Positions 35,289 to 44,022 of a stretch of 64,000 bases of DNA are shown here, piece after piece. The notes beneath the pieces were generated by a model. That model did not search any database. It was not told where the DNA came from and was given only the letters and a program-made list of their open reading frames with translations. This DNA is from Eubacteriales bacterium (GTDB lineage Bacteria; Bacillota; Clostridia; Lachnospirales; Lachnospiraceae): positions 82,187-146,186 of the forward strand of contig JAUNUY010000004.1 in assembly GCA_030537935.1 (NCBI GenBank), written 5' to 3'. How positions within the stretch are numbered: position 1 is the stretch's first letter; each line of letters starts with the position of its first letter. The translations under genes and the position numbers were made by a program.

Positions 35289-35921
35289 TTAGTTTTGTTT
35301 CGTCATATCCAAATAGCTGTACAGCGTATACTTGGAAATGCCGAAATAGCGGGCGATTTTGTCACCCGACTTGGTTATAAGAAAAGCACCGGAATCATTT
35401 AGGAATTTGATCGCGGCCACCTTATCTTCTTTGGTCATCAATGCGACGGGTTTCCCGACGTTGCGGACGGATTTCAAAATCAATTCGTCCAGAAGTTCCG
35501 TAACACTTTGCGGAATTCGTTCCGGTTCATCCGGTTCATCTTCTTCCGTTTTTAGAAATTCGCGGATCGCATCGCCCATCATCAGCATGACGCTGATATC
35601 AAAGTTAATGGAAAACAGGTATTGAATCTCGCCGTCTTCATTCTTTATATATAAAGTGGAAGACTTTAGGATTTTACCGTCTTTCGTTTTTGTCAGATAG
35701 CCGAGGTGATCGCGGGCCGTCTTCGGATACTTTTTCAAGGTCTCCAATACGACATGGGAAGGGCTGTCACCGATGGTGCGGTGTGTGACCGCGGGATTCT
35801 CGATATGAATCGCCGCATTGTCGATATCCTTCGCTTTTAAGTCATAGATGACAACTTCGCAATTTTCACCGAAATGTACGGCCAATGCATGCGCAAGCTG
35901 CTTCAACAAGTCCAAAGTCAT
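35289..35921 (-). CDS. YheO/DauR-like PAS-HTH transcriptional regulator
   Basis: The 210-residue regulator has the YheO-like PAS domain (about 5-115, LLKQLAHALAVHFGENCEVV, then SSTLYIKNEDGEIQYLFSIN). A C-terminal HTH (about 150-208) ends with KIARYFGISKYTLYSYLD. Homologues (DauR) control amino-acid and small-molecule catabolic operons. As first gene of the operon it probably controls both divergent arms, and its own promoter contains a small palindrome. The ligand is unknown. Confidence 0.88.
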   Translation of the reverse strand: MTLDLLKQLAHALAVHFGENCEVVIYDLKAKDIDNAAIHIENPAVTHRTIGDSPSHVVLETLKKYPKTARDHLGYLTKTKDGKILKSSTLYIKNEDGEIQYLFSINFDISVMLMMGDAIREFLKTEEDEPDEPERIPQSVTELLDELILKSVRNVGKPVALMTKEDKVAAIKFLNDSGAFLITKSGDKIARYFGISKYTLYSYLDMTKQN

Positions 35922-35954
35922 GGTCCGGCATCCTCTCCTTTATCTTACAATTGC

Positions 35955-35983
35955 ACTATATCACAAACAATTTGTTAAATCAA
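35955..35983 (-). promoter_or_regulatory. Promoter of the regulator-dpaL-ygeY-ygeW-arcC operon with internal palindrome
   Basis: On the minus strand, TTGATT (35983-35978) and TATAGT (35960-35955) are 17 bp apart, about 35 bp upstream of the regulator start. The spacer contains AACAA-T-TTGTT (35966-35976), a perfect interrupted palindrome placed to work as an operator, perhaps autoregulatory. Confidence 0.6.
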
Positions 35984-36865
35984 TACCTTTTCACCTTAAT
36001 TCACAATAATTTTTAGGAAAGAGCCAAAAAAATTTAGGGTGTCCGTTTTTGTGCGATTTTGGCAGATATAAAGCGAGAAAAAATCCTAAATTGTCAACAT
36101 GACGGGAGATATATTTCAGATGAAACAAAATGTAAAATTTTTCGGTGATATTGACGAGAAAATATTCGGCGGCCTTCTGTCAAGCGTTTTCCCGTCATTC
36201 ATTCCCAAATGAACGGAAAAGAGAGGATATAACAGGGGTTAAATTATAGATAAGCTGCCGCTAATCGAAGAGAATATCAATTAGTAGCGTTCCGGGCACA
36301 GAAACATGGCGGATTTTTCCGGCGGACGGCGCGGGAGAATCGGGTTGTGCACATTTCACAAACGGTAAACGGTCGGGGGCGATATATGGCGGAAATGATC
36401 CCCGGCGATTCGAGGTGGCGGCGGCCATATGGTCGGAATCCTGTCCGTCGGGGTGACCTCCGGCGGGCTGTTGATTTAAGTATGTGATATAGTACAATCC
36501 GTCCATGTCACGGAAAGCGGTCGGTATTTCGACAAGATGCCGATGCGTCTTCTTCTTTTTCGGTAAAACTTCCCATAAATTCGCTCATATTGATGCAAAG
36601 ATGGGAGATATGGACAAAAGATATCCCCTAAATATGTTTTTGAACGGCCTAATTTTTTTTTTGCTCCGTCGAAATGCTTGATTTTTCCACGGATGAATGC
36701 TAAATTTAATACGTAATTAAATACGCGACATACCCTGAAACAATTCCGGCCATTGTAGATGCAATGCCCGATTGTTGATAAGTATGTATTTCTTTTAAAG
36801 ATATTATAGGTAATGAATTCTGGCTGGACTCTTCCGGATGAGGATATTGGAACAACGAAAGCATA

Positions 36866-36887
36866 ACCCGTCGTAAAATGGACGGGT
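36866..36887 (+). other. Hairpin in the control region
   Basis: ACCCGTC (36866-36872) and GACGGGT (36881-36887) form a 7-bp stem with an 8-nt loop, followed by ATACATGACGGGACTTCCCG, which can pair again. It could belong to an ssnA leader RNA. No known riboswitch class was recognised. Confidence 0.35.
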
Positions 36888-37048
36888 ATACATGACGGGA
36901 CTTCCCGGTCGCCGGTGTGTAAGATGTGCATGAATCCCGTACGATACAATTGTACTGAATTTAGAACACTGTTCTTCTCCTCACGGAGTCAAGCGGCTTT
37001 GAAGGTGTGGGACCCGGAGAAGTGTGATGAACAGAACTTATCTATGAT

Positions 37049-37062
37049 TATTTTTTTATCGG
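37049..37062. promoter_or_regulatory. Perfect palindrome upstream of ssnA
   Basis: TCGGGAATTCCCGA is a 14-bp perfect palindrome 90 bp before the ssnA start, preceded by a T-run. The T-run is on the wrong side for a plus-strand terminator, so an operator is more likely. Confidence 0.4.
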
Positions 37063-37151
37063 GAATTCCCGACGGTGATAACGGAATGCATACCTGTCAA
37101 GTAAGATGCGGGTACGGAAGAGGATAGTATGTTCAACCAAAGGAGGTCAAC

Positions 37152-38483
37152 ATGTTAGTAGTTGGAAACGGTAGAATGTTCACACTGGACAATGAGTGTC
37201 CGTACATCGAAAACGGTGCCGTGGCGATTGACGGTAAGCTCATCAAGAAGGTCGGAACGACAGACGCATTGAAGAAGGAATTCCCCGATGCGGAATTCAT
37301 CGATGCGAAAGGCAAGGTCATTATGCCGGCGCTGATCAACAGCCACAACCACATCTATTCCACGATGGCACGCGGTATCAGCGTGAAGGGGTATAATCCG
37401 GACGGATTTCTGGATATTCTGGACGGCATGTGGTGGACGCTGGATAGGAATCTGATGCTGGAGCAGACGGAATTGAGTGCGAAGGTATCTTACCTGGAAG
37501 CTATTAAGAACGGTGTGACGACGATGTTCGACCACCATGCAAGTTTCGGTGATATTGAAGGGTCGTTGTTTAAGATCGGCGAGCAGTCCAAGGCATTCGG
37601 TGTTCGGAGCTGTCTCTGCTATGAAGTATCCGATCGTGACGGTGCCGACAAGGCGAAAGCGGCCATCAAAGAGAATGCCGATTGGATTAATTATTGTCAA
37701 AAAGATGATACCGATATGGTGAAGGCGATGATGGGTCTTCATGCATCCTTTACGGTATCGAATGAAACGCTGGAAGAATGTAAAAAGTACGTTCCGGAAG
37801 GCGTTGGCTACCACGTGCACGTGGCGGAAGGTATTGAAGATTTACATCATTGCCTGAAGCATTACGGCAAACGATTGGTAAACCGTTTCCACGATCACGG
37901 CATTACGGGCGACAAGAGCTTGTTCGTACACTGTATCTATGTGAATGATCAGGAGATGGACCTCCTGCGCGATACGGATACGATGGTAACGCACAATCCG
38001 GAATCCAACATGGGTAATGCCTGCGGATGTCCGCCGATGATGCGTATTATGGAAAAAGGTATCCTGACCGGTCTCGGAACCGACGGCTATACGAATGACA
38101 TGTATGAATCGCTGAAAGTGGCCAATGTCCTTCACAAGCACAGTCTCTGTGATGCGACCGTAGCCTGGGGCGAGACACCGCAGATGTTATTGGAAAATAA
38201 CCGCAAGATTGCAAACCGTTACTTCGAAACGCCGTTGGGTGTATTGAAGGAAGGCGCATCGGGCGATGTCATCATCGTGGACTACACGCCGTTTACACCG
38301 ATGGATGAAACGAACCTGAACGGTCATATCATCTTCGGATTCGTCGGACCGTTGGTGACGACGACGATTGCGAGCGGCAAGGTCCTGATGAAAGATCGTG
38401 TCGTATTGGGCGTTGATGAAGAAAAGATTAAAGCGGATGCGCTGCAATCGGCACAGAAGATGTGGAATAATATTAATAAGTAG
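37152..38483 (+). CDS. ssnA: Putative aminohydrolase SsnA
   Basis: SsnA is an amidohydrolase-superfamily member related to guanine and chlorohydrolase-type deaminases. The 443-residue protein has the metal-binding HxH in NSHNHIYSTM (His65, His67). The distal VHVAEGIEDLHHCLK and TGLGTDGYTNDMYES blocks supply further metal ligands. AAAGGAGGTCAAC is a near-perfect ribosome site. In urate/purine loci it is thought to open or deaminate a purine-derived ring. It is followed by ygfK on the same transcript. Confidence 0.94.
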   Translation: MLVVGNGRMFTLDNECPYIENGAVAIDGKLIKKVGTTDALKKEFPDAEFIDAKGKVIMPALINSHNHIYSTMARGISVKGYNPDGFLDILDGMWWTLDRNLMLEQTELSAKVSYLEAIKNGVTTMFDHHASFGDIEGSLFKIGEQSKAFGVRSCLCYEVSDRDGADKAKAAIKENADWINYCQKDDTDMVKAMMGLHASFTVSNETLEECKKYVPEGVGYHVHVAEGIEDLHHCLKHYGKRLVNRFHDHGITGDKSLFVHCIYVNDQEMDLLRDTDTMVTHNPESNMGNACGCPPMMRIMEKGILTGLGTDGYTNDMYESLKVANVLHKHSLCDATVAWGETPQMLLENNRKIANRYFETPLGVLKEGASGDVIIVDYTPFTPMDETNLNGHIIFGFVGPLVTTTIASGKVLMKDRVVLGVDEEKIKADALQSAQKMWNNINK

Positions 38484-38499
38484 AGACTTGTCTCCGGAC

Positions 38500-38549
38500 C
38501 GTCGGGGAGGAGTCGAGGAATCGACAGGCATATTTCGTACCCCCCGACG
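38500..38549 (+). other. Intercistronic hairpin between ssnA and ygfK
   Basis: CGTCGGGG (38500-38507) pairs with CCCCGACG (38542-38549), and an inner GTCGA-GGAA-TCGAC stem (38512-38525) fills the loop. No T-run follows, so it may stabilise or process the ssnA-ygfK message rather than end it. Confidence 0.5.
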
Positions 38550-38578
38550 ATAGACAATTGGATTAAAAGGAGGAAATC

Positions 38579-41578
38579 ATGGGAGAGAAAATGACACCGA
38601 TTCCATTTCATGAGTTAATGGAATGGATTCTTACTGAAAAGAAAAACAGCGGCACGGTATTCGGTATTCGGAAACCGTATGTGGCGAAAAAAGGCAAGTT
38701 CCTGGATCTCTTCGGCGAAAAGTTGGAGACAATCTTCGGTCCTGCAGCCGGTCCGCACACGCAGCTGTCTCAGAATATCATCGCATCCTACTATGCGGGC
38801 AGCCGTTTCTTCGAGTTGAAGACCTGCCAGATTATGGACGGTGATGAATTGTCCGCATGTGTCAACAGACCGTGTATCTTGGCAAACGACGAGTGCTATA
38901 ACTGTGAGTGGTCAACCGAGCTGTATGTTTGGCAGGCGGAGACGGAATATATCCGCGCCTGGTATGCCTTGAAACTTCTGAGTAAGGAGTGGGGTCTGGG
39001 TGATCCGGACGGTTTTATCTTCAATATTTCCGTCGGATATGACTTGGCCGGTGTGCAATCCGAAAAGATTGATACCTACCTGAATCATATGATGGATGCC
39101 CGCGGCACGGACGTTTGGAAAGAGTGTGAGGAGTGGGCATACGCCAACCTCCACCGTTTTGAAAATATTACGAAAGAATACCTGGATCAAATCAGTCCGA
39201 GAGTCAGCCATTCCGTAACGGTTTCGACCCTGCACGGCTGTCCGCCGAATGAAATTGAGGCCATTGCTTCGCACTTGATTAAGAACAAACACATGCACAC
39301 GTTCATCAAGTGTAACCCGACCCTGTTGGGCTTTGAAGAAGCACGTCAAATCATGGATGACATGGGTTATGACTATGTTGCTTTCGGCGACTTCCACTTC
39401 CTGGATGACCTTCAGTTTGAGGATGCCGTTCCGATGTTGGAGCGCCTGCAAGTTGCGTGTGATGAACGGGACCTGCAATTCGGTGTAAAGATTACGAACA
39501 CGTTCCCGGTAGATGTTACCAGAAATGAATTACCTTCCGAAGAAATGTACATGGCGGGTCGATCCCTCTATGCGTTATCCACGAAGGTTGCGCTGAATCT
39601 TTCCCGTGCTTTCAAAGGAAAGCTGAGAATTTCCTACTCCGGCGGTGCGGATGTATTCAGTATGGTTAAACTGTATGAAGCGGGTATTTGGCCGGTAACG
39701 ATGGCGACGACGATGTTGAAGCCGGGCGGTTATGGACGTTTGGTACAGATCGGTAAAGAGTTTGATGATATCGAATACAAGCCGTTTGAAGGTATCAGCA
39801 TTGCGGCCGTGGATCAGATTCACTACGGTGCACATACCGATCCGCATTACGTGAAGCAGATTAAACCCTTGCCCACACGGAAAGTTCTGGGTGAGAAAGT
39901 ACCTTTGTTTGACTGTTTCTTTGCACCTTGTACGCAAGGTTGTCCGATTAATCAGGACGTGCCGACTTATATCCACTTAGAGGGTATCGGTCAGAATAAA
40001 GAAGCACTGCGCGTTATCCTGGATAAGAACCCGTTGCCGTTTATGACGGGTACGATTTGTAACCACAGATGTCAGGAGCGTTGTACGAGAAACTTCTACG
40101 AGGAAACCGTACGGATTCGCCGTTCGAAGTTGAGAGCGGCAAAATCCGCGTATGACGAAGTCTTTGAGGAACTGCACGTGACCGGCAATCGGAAAGATTT
40201 GAAGGTTGCCATCATCGGTGGTGGACCGGCCGGCGTTGCCGCGGCACACTTCCTCGCAAGAGAAGGTGCACAGGTGACGGTGTTCGAGAAGCGCGATGCG
40301 TTGGGCGGCGTGGTTCGTCACATGATTCCGGATTTCCGTATTCCGAATACGGATATTGAAAAAGACTGCAATATGATTCGTAAGCTGGGTGTTGAGGTAA
40401 AACTCAATACGGAAGTAACGGATTTGGAAGAGCTGAGAAAACAGGGCTATAACAAGATTATCCTCGCAATCGGTGCACATAATCACGGAGCGCCGGGTAT
40501 CAAGGAAGGCGAGACGGATAATTCCCTCGAATTCCTGGAGGCGGCGAAGAAGGATCTTCGCGCACTGCGTCGCGGCAAGGCCGTAGCGGTTATCGGTGCC
40601 GGTAATACGGCGATGGACGTGGCACGTGTGGCAAAACGTATTCCGGGTGTAGAAGATGTATACCTGATTTACCGTCGTACGGCACGATATATGCCGGCGG
40701 ATGAGGAAGAACTGGAACTGGCATTGGCCGACGGCGTCATCTTCAAGGAACTGATGAGCCCCGTATCCTTCAAGGACGGAAAGCTCCTCTGTAAAGAGAT
40801 GAAGTTGGGCGAACCGGATGAATCCGGACGTAGAAAGCCGGTTGAAACGGGTAAGGAAGAAATCTTTGAAGTTGACCGTGTCATCACGGCAATCGGTGAA
40901 CAAGTTGATCCGACCATCTTCAAAAAGAACGGTATTGAAACGGATGAGCGTGGCAGAGCGGTTATCAACACCTTGACGTATGAAACGAAGGTACCGGGCG
41001 TATATGCCATCGGTGACGGTGCGTTGGGTGCGGCGACAATCGTTCAAGGTATTGCGGATGCTCAAAAAGCGGTTAACAGTATTTTGCATGTTGCACCGCG
41101 TCCCGCTATCAATCTGGATCGTTCTCGCGGCGATGTTATACCGAAGCGTGCGATTCTGCATCATTCCTGTGACACATGTGAAGAACAGAGATGTATCGAG
41201 TGTCACGTGGTCTGCGAATCCTGTGTCGATGTATGTCCGAACCGTGCAAACCTCACCTTAAAGGTCAACGGTATGAAGAAGAACCAGATTGTTCACGTGG
41301 ACTACATGTGTAACGAATGTGGTAACTGCATGACGTTCTGTCCGTGGGATTCCGCACCGTACAAAGAGAAGTTTACCCTCTTCCATAACGAGGAAGACTT
41401 CAAAGACAGTACGAATGAAGGATTCTATATGACCGACCGTGATGAACAGAAATTTGTTCTGCGGCTCAACGGTGAAGAGAAGGAATACTCCCTGAAGAAT
41501 CCGGGCGACCTGGATCCGCAGGTAGTGGCCTTGGTTGAAGCCATTAACAACGAATACAAATATCTGCTGATTAAATAA
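38579..41578 (+). CDS. ygfK: YgfK-type iron-sulfur flavoprotein oxidoreductase (putative selenate reductase subunit)
   Basis: The 999-residue multidomain redox protein has a unique N-terminal part (1-430, dihydroorotate-dehydrogenase-like barrel features such as VSTLHGCPPNEIEAIA). A glutamate-synthase-small-subunit-like part follows with a cysteine set (CTQGCPINQDVP near 451 and CNHRCQERC). It has FAD-binding VAIIGGGPAGVAAAHFL near 543 and NAD(P)-binding VAVIGAGNTAMDVA near 668. Two C-terminal 4Fe-4S clusters are CDTCEEQRCIECHVVC near 864 and CNECGNCMTFCPW near 911. Its named selenate-reductase role is historical. In urate-degrading anaerobes it is an essential reductase of the pathway. GGAGGAAATC gives the start. 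Confidence 0.94.
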   Translation: MGEKMTPIPFHELMEWILTEKKNSGTVFGIRKPYVAKKGKFLDLFGEKLETIFGPAAGPHTQLSQNIIASYYAGSRFFELKTCQIMDGDELSACVNRPCILANDECYNCEWSTELYVWQAETEYIRAWYALKLLSKEWGLGDPDGFIFNISVGYDLAGVQSEKIDTYLNHMMDARGTDVWKECEEWAYANLHRFENITKEYLDQISPRVSHSVTVSTLHGCPPNEIEAIASHLIKNKHMHTFIKCNPTLLGFEEARQIMDDMGYDYVAFGDFHFLDDLQFEDAVPMLERLQVACDERDLQFGVKITNTFPVDVTRNELPSEEMYMAGRSLYALSTKVALNLSRAFKGKLRISYSGGADVFSMVKLYEAGIWPVTMATTMLKPGGYGRLVQIGKEFDDIEYKPFEGISIAAVDQIHYGAHTDPHYVKQIKPLPTRKVLGEKVPLFDCFFAPCTQGCPINQDVPTYIHLEGIGQNKEALRVILDKNPLPFMTGTICNHRCQERCTRNFYEETVRIRRSKLRAAKSAYDEVFEELHVTGNRKDLKVAIIGGGPAGVAAAHFLAREGAQVTVFEKRDALGGVVRHMIPDFRIPNTDIEKDCNMIRKLGVEVKLNTEVTDLEELRKQGYNKIILAIGAHNHGAPGIKEGETDNSLEFLEAAKKDLRALRRGKAVAVIGAGNTAMDVARVAKRIPGVEDVYLIYRRTARYMPADEEELELALADGVIFKELMSPVSFKDGKLLCKEMKLGEPDESGRRKPVETGKEEIFEVDRVITAIGEQVDPTIFKKNGIETDERGRAVINTLTYETKVPGVYAIGDGALGAATIVQGIADAQKAVNSILHVAPRPAINLDRSRGDVIPKRAILHHSCDTCEEQRCIECHVVCESCVDVCPNRANLTLKVNGMKKNQIVHVDYMCNECGNCMTFCPWDSAPYKEKFTLFHNEEDFKDSTNEGFYMTDRDEQKFVLRLNGEEKEYSLKNPGDLDPQVVALVEAINNEYKYLLIK

Positions 41579-41589
41579 TCAGCGATAAG

Positions 41590-41616
41590 AGAGAGGCCCT
41601 TCGGGGTCTCTTTCTA
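41590..41616 (+). terminator. Terminator after ygfK
   Basis: AGAGAGGCCC (from 41590) pairs with GGGTCTCT through a TTCG tetraloop with G-U pairs, followed by TTCT. It closes the ssnA-ygfK transcript. Confidence 0.75.
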
Positions 41617-41789
41617 CGTTCGGGCATAGTATGGGAGAATAGACGGTATGATGCTTGAGCGATTGACGGTCATCCGGAGACGACGGGGAGAAGGGGACGG
41701 CATGTGATCGGATGGTGTGGGGTATAGATTTCATACCGTAAAGAAATGGTCCGGTTCGTGCGTGAAGGGTGACTATTGTGTTAAATCGG

Positions 41790-41818
41790 TGGACGCGAGG
41801 TTCTAAATGCGTTATAAT
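41790..41818 (+). promoter_or_regulatory. Promoter of the molybdenum-cofactor operon
   Basis: A perfect TATAAT (41813-41818) has a weak -35 TGGACG (41790-41795) at 17 bp. It lies about 35 bp before the first gene. Confidence 0.55.
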
Positions 41819-41853
41819 TAGCTGAGCATAGAGAGTATGGATTGGGGGTTCGA

Positions 41854-42522
41854 ATGCAGGCGTTCGTGAAACGGCATTATCCCCTTTTGTTTCCGGTGTG
41901 TATTAACATGTTGGTGTATTACGGTGCAAAAGGGTTATTACGGGGGGCGGTTTTCCATGATGTACGTACGGCTTGGGACGGGTTCATCCCCTTTCTGCCG
42001 TCCTGGGTCCTCATTTACGTAGCGGCTTTTCCGTTCTGGATTATCGCCTATATGCGGATTGCCGGCGTTTCCCGGACCTATACGACTCGTTTTTGCAGTG
42101 CGGAAATCATCGGCAAGCTCGTCTGCGGTACCATTTTCCTGCTGTACCCGTCGATGAATGTCCGGCCAAATTTGACGGTGGACGGTCCGTTGACCGGCTT
42201 GTTGTCCTTTATCTGGCACGTGGATGCACCGACTATCTTGTGCCCTTCCATTCACTGCTATCTCAGTTGGGTCTGCTTTATATGGACGTTTCGAGTTCGG
42301 GACCGTTTGGGCCGGGGCTATACGATATTTACATTTGTAATGGCGGTTCTCATTTGTCTGAGCACACTGTTTACGAAACAGCATGCGTTACCGGATGTAA
42401 TATCCGGCGTGGTACTGGCACAGTGTACCCTTTTACTCGGTATGAAGACATCGATACACCGTCCATTTGCGGCATTGATTCAACGACTGGACGGCTGTTT
42501 ATTTAAGAATACGGGAGCGTAA
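41854..42522 (+). CDS. PAP2-superfamily membrane phosphatase
   Basis: The 222-residue polytopic protein has six predicted membrane helices and the PAP2 signature split as CPSIHCYLS near 133 and TKQHALPDVISG near 178. It has the catalytic His residues, but the first KxxxxxxRP motif is poor. Family members remove phosphate from lipid or isoprenoid phosphates (Ipt/Aur1-like subgroup). ATG 41854 is preferred over an in-frame TTG at 41842. The next gene starts 3 nt after the stop, so it is co-expressed with cofactor genes; the reason is unclear. Confidence 0.82.
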   Translation: MQAFVKRHYPLLFPVCINMLVYYGAKGLLRGAVFHDVRTAWDGFIPFLPSWVLIYVAAFPFWIIAYMRIAGVSRTYTTRFCSAEIIGKLVCGTIFLLYPSMNVRPNLTVDGPLTGLLSFIWHVDAPTILCPSIHCYLSWVCFIWTFRVRDRLGRGYTIFTFVMAVLICLSTLFTKQHALPDVISGVVLAQCTLLLGMKTSIHRPFAALIQRLDGCLFKNTGA

Positions 42523-42525
42523 CGG

Positions 42526-43518
42526 ATGAAACAAATTGATACGATAGATGCATTGGGATGCGTGCTCTGCCAGGATATTACGAAGATTGAAAAAGGAAAG
42601 TTCAAGGGCGTGCTGTTTCCGAAAGGACACGTCGTCCGGGCAGAGGATATTGAGGCACTTCTGGATGTCGGCAAGCGCCATCTTTACGTTTGGGAGGACG
42701 ATGAAAATCTTGTCCATGAAAATGACGCGGCCGAACACATTTACAATTTATGTAAGACGGCATATGTCAAGCCCACGGAGATTAAAGAGGGAAAAATAGA
42801 GGCGGTCGCCACGGTGGATGCCCTCTTTACCGTGGATGAGGAGCAATTGTTCCGCATCAACATGCAGGACGACATCATGATGGCGACGAAAAAATCGCAC
42901 ATCGGCGTCCGTAAGGGTCATAAAGTGATGGGGACGCGTATCATTCCCTTGGTCATCCCCAAAGCGGATTTGGCCCGGGTGGACGAGATTGTCGCAGACG
43001 GACCGGTCTTTACCCTCCATCCTTTCCGGCATAAAAAAGTTGGGATGGTCGTGACCGGCAGTGAGGTTTACACCGGCCGGATTGAGGATAAATTCGGCCC
43101 GACGCTGATTGAGAAGTTGGCGGCATACGACGTGGAAATCTTGGGGAAAACCATTGTCGACGATAACGAGGTGATGATTGCGGACGCCATCCGGTCTTTT
43201 CTGGATCGTGGCGCGGATCTCATCCTTTGCAGCGGTGGTATGAGTGTGGACCCGGATGACGTGACCCCCTCCGCCATTCGACGAACGGGTGCGGAGATTA
43301 TCAGTTACGGCTCACCGGTATTGCCGGGTGCGATGTTCCTTGTCAGCTACTATGAAAACCGGATTCCGATTCTCGGCTTGCCGGGGTGCGTCATGTTCAA
43401 TGCACGGACGGTTTTTGACGTGTTACTGCCGTGCTTCATGGCGGATTATAAGGTGGACAAGGCGTTTATTGCCCGATTGGGCGCCGGCGGCTTGAACGTC
43501 AAGACTTTGATGGAGTAA
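42526..43518 (+). CDS. Short MoeA-like molybdopterin-binding protein
   Basis: The 330-residue protein of the MoeA/CinA-fold group lacks the usual large MoeA N-terminal domain. Residues 1-150 form a reduced region (GCVLCQDITKIEKGKFKGVL). Residues 165-310 form the MPT-binding domain with VGMVVTGSEVYTGRIEDKFG, ILCSGGMSVDPDDVTPSAI and GLPGCVMF. Such proteins accompany selenium-dependent molybdenum hydroxylase loci and are thought to act in cofactor maturation. It is not a substitute for the full MoeA at 22672-23856. Confidence 0.85.
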   Translation: MKQIDTIDALGCVLCQDITKIEKGKFKGVLFPKGHVVRAEDIEALLDVGKRHLYVWEDDENLVHENDAAEHIYNLCKTAYVKPTEIKEGKIEAVATVDALFTVDEEQLFRINMQDDIMMATKKSHIGVRKGHKVMGTRIIPLVIPKADLARVDEIVADGPVFTLHPFRHKKVGMVVTGSEVYTGRIEDKFGPTLIEKLAAYDVEILGKTIVDDNEVMIADAIRSFLDRGADLILCSGGMSVDPDDVTPSAIRRTGAEIISYGSPVLPGAMFLVSYYENRIPILGLPGCVMFNARTVFDVLLPCFMADYKVDKAFIARLGAGGLNVKTLME

Positions 43519-43521
43519 GAA

Positions 43522-44010
43522 ATGGCGAAAGAATTTACACATTTTAATGACAGCGGTGACGCAATCATGGTCAACGTATCGGATAAGGCGTTGACGAAGC
43601 GGGTTGCCGTCGCGGAGGGACAAATCACCCTTTCCCCCGAGGCCTATGCGGCGGTGATGAACCGTACGGTGCAAAAAGGGGATGTACTTGGCGTGGCGCG
43701 TCTTGCCGGTATCATGGGGGCCAAACGGACGGCGGAACTTATTCCCCTCTGTCACCCGCTGGGGCTGACGGGGGTTGAAGTGGACTTTCTCACGGATGAT
43801 GCCGCACATACCGTTACGGCCAGGGCAACGGCATCCATCGTCGGGAAGACGGGCGTGGAGATGGAAGCCTTGACGGCGGTCCAGATTGCCCTGCTCACAA
43901 TTTACGACATGTGTAAGGCCGTGGACAAACGGATGGTTATGAATCGGATTCATCTGGTGGAAAAAACCGGCGGAAAAAGCGGCACCTTCCGATTCGACGA
44001 ATCGAATTAG
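43522..44010 (+). CDS. moaC: Cyclic pyranopterin monophosphate synthase
   Basis: MoaC turns the MoaA product into cyclic pyranopterin monophosphate. The 162-residue protein contains [18 protein letters not shown] at the start, the [17 protein letters not shown] active-site block, and [20 protein letters not shown]. Catalytic Lys (late [18 protein letters not shown]) and Asp (YDMCKAVDK) are present. It starts 3 nt after the previous stop. Length and motifs are standard. Confidence 0.96.
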   Translation: MAKEFTHFNDSGDAIMVNVSDKALTKRVAVAEGQITLSPEAYAAVMNRTVQKGDVLGVARLAGIMGAKRTAELIPLCHPLGLTGVEVDFLTDDAAHTVTARATASIVGKTGVEMEALTAVQIALLTIYDMCKAVDKRMVMNRIHLVEKTGGKSGTFRFDESN

Positions 44011-44022
44011 ATCGGAGGCATC

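Larger units (their letters stand above)
35922..37151. other. 1.2-kb divergent control region between the two catabolic arms
   Basis: This long non-coding stretch holds the minus-strand promoter (35955-35983), A/T-rich motifs with repeated TTTAGG cores (near 36010-36020 and 36031-36039, and inverted at 36086-36093), a hairpin (36866-36887) and a palindrome (37049-37062). Two minus-strand open frames (36261-36506 and 36476-36949) lack ribosome sites and family features. The size is unusual for this otherwise compact chromosome. Confidence 0.5.

Noticed and set aside
36261..36949. Two minus-strand open frames in the divergent control region (81 and 157 codons)
   Set aside because: No ribosome sites, unlikely composition and no family features; treated as non-coding, though not excluded.
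39977..41206. 409-codon minus-strand open frame opposite ygfK
   Set aside because: Antisense to the motif-rich C-terminal half of ygfK; no start context.
41844..41862. tRNA T-arm-like GGTTCGAATGC
   Set aside because: The flanking 5-mers do not pair and no acceptor or anticodon arms surround it; it is the ribosome-site region of the PAP2 gene.
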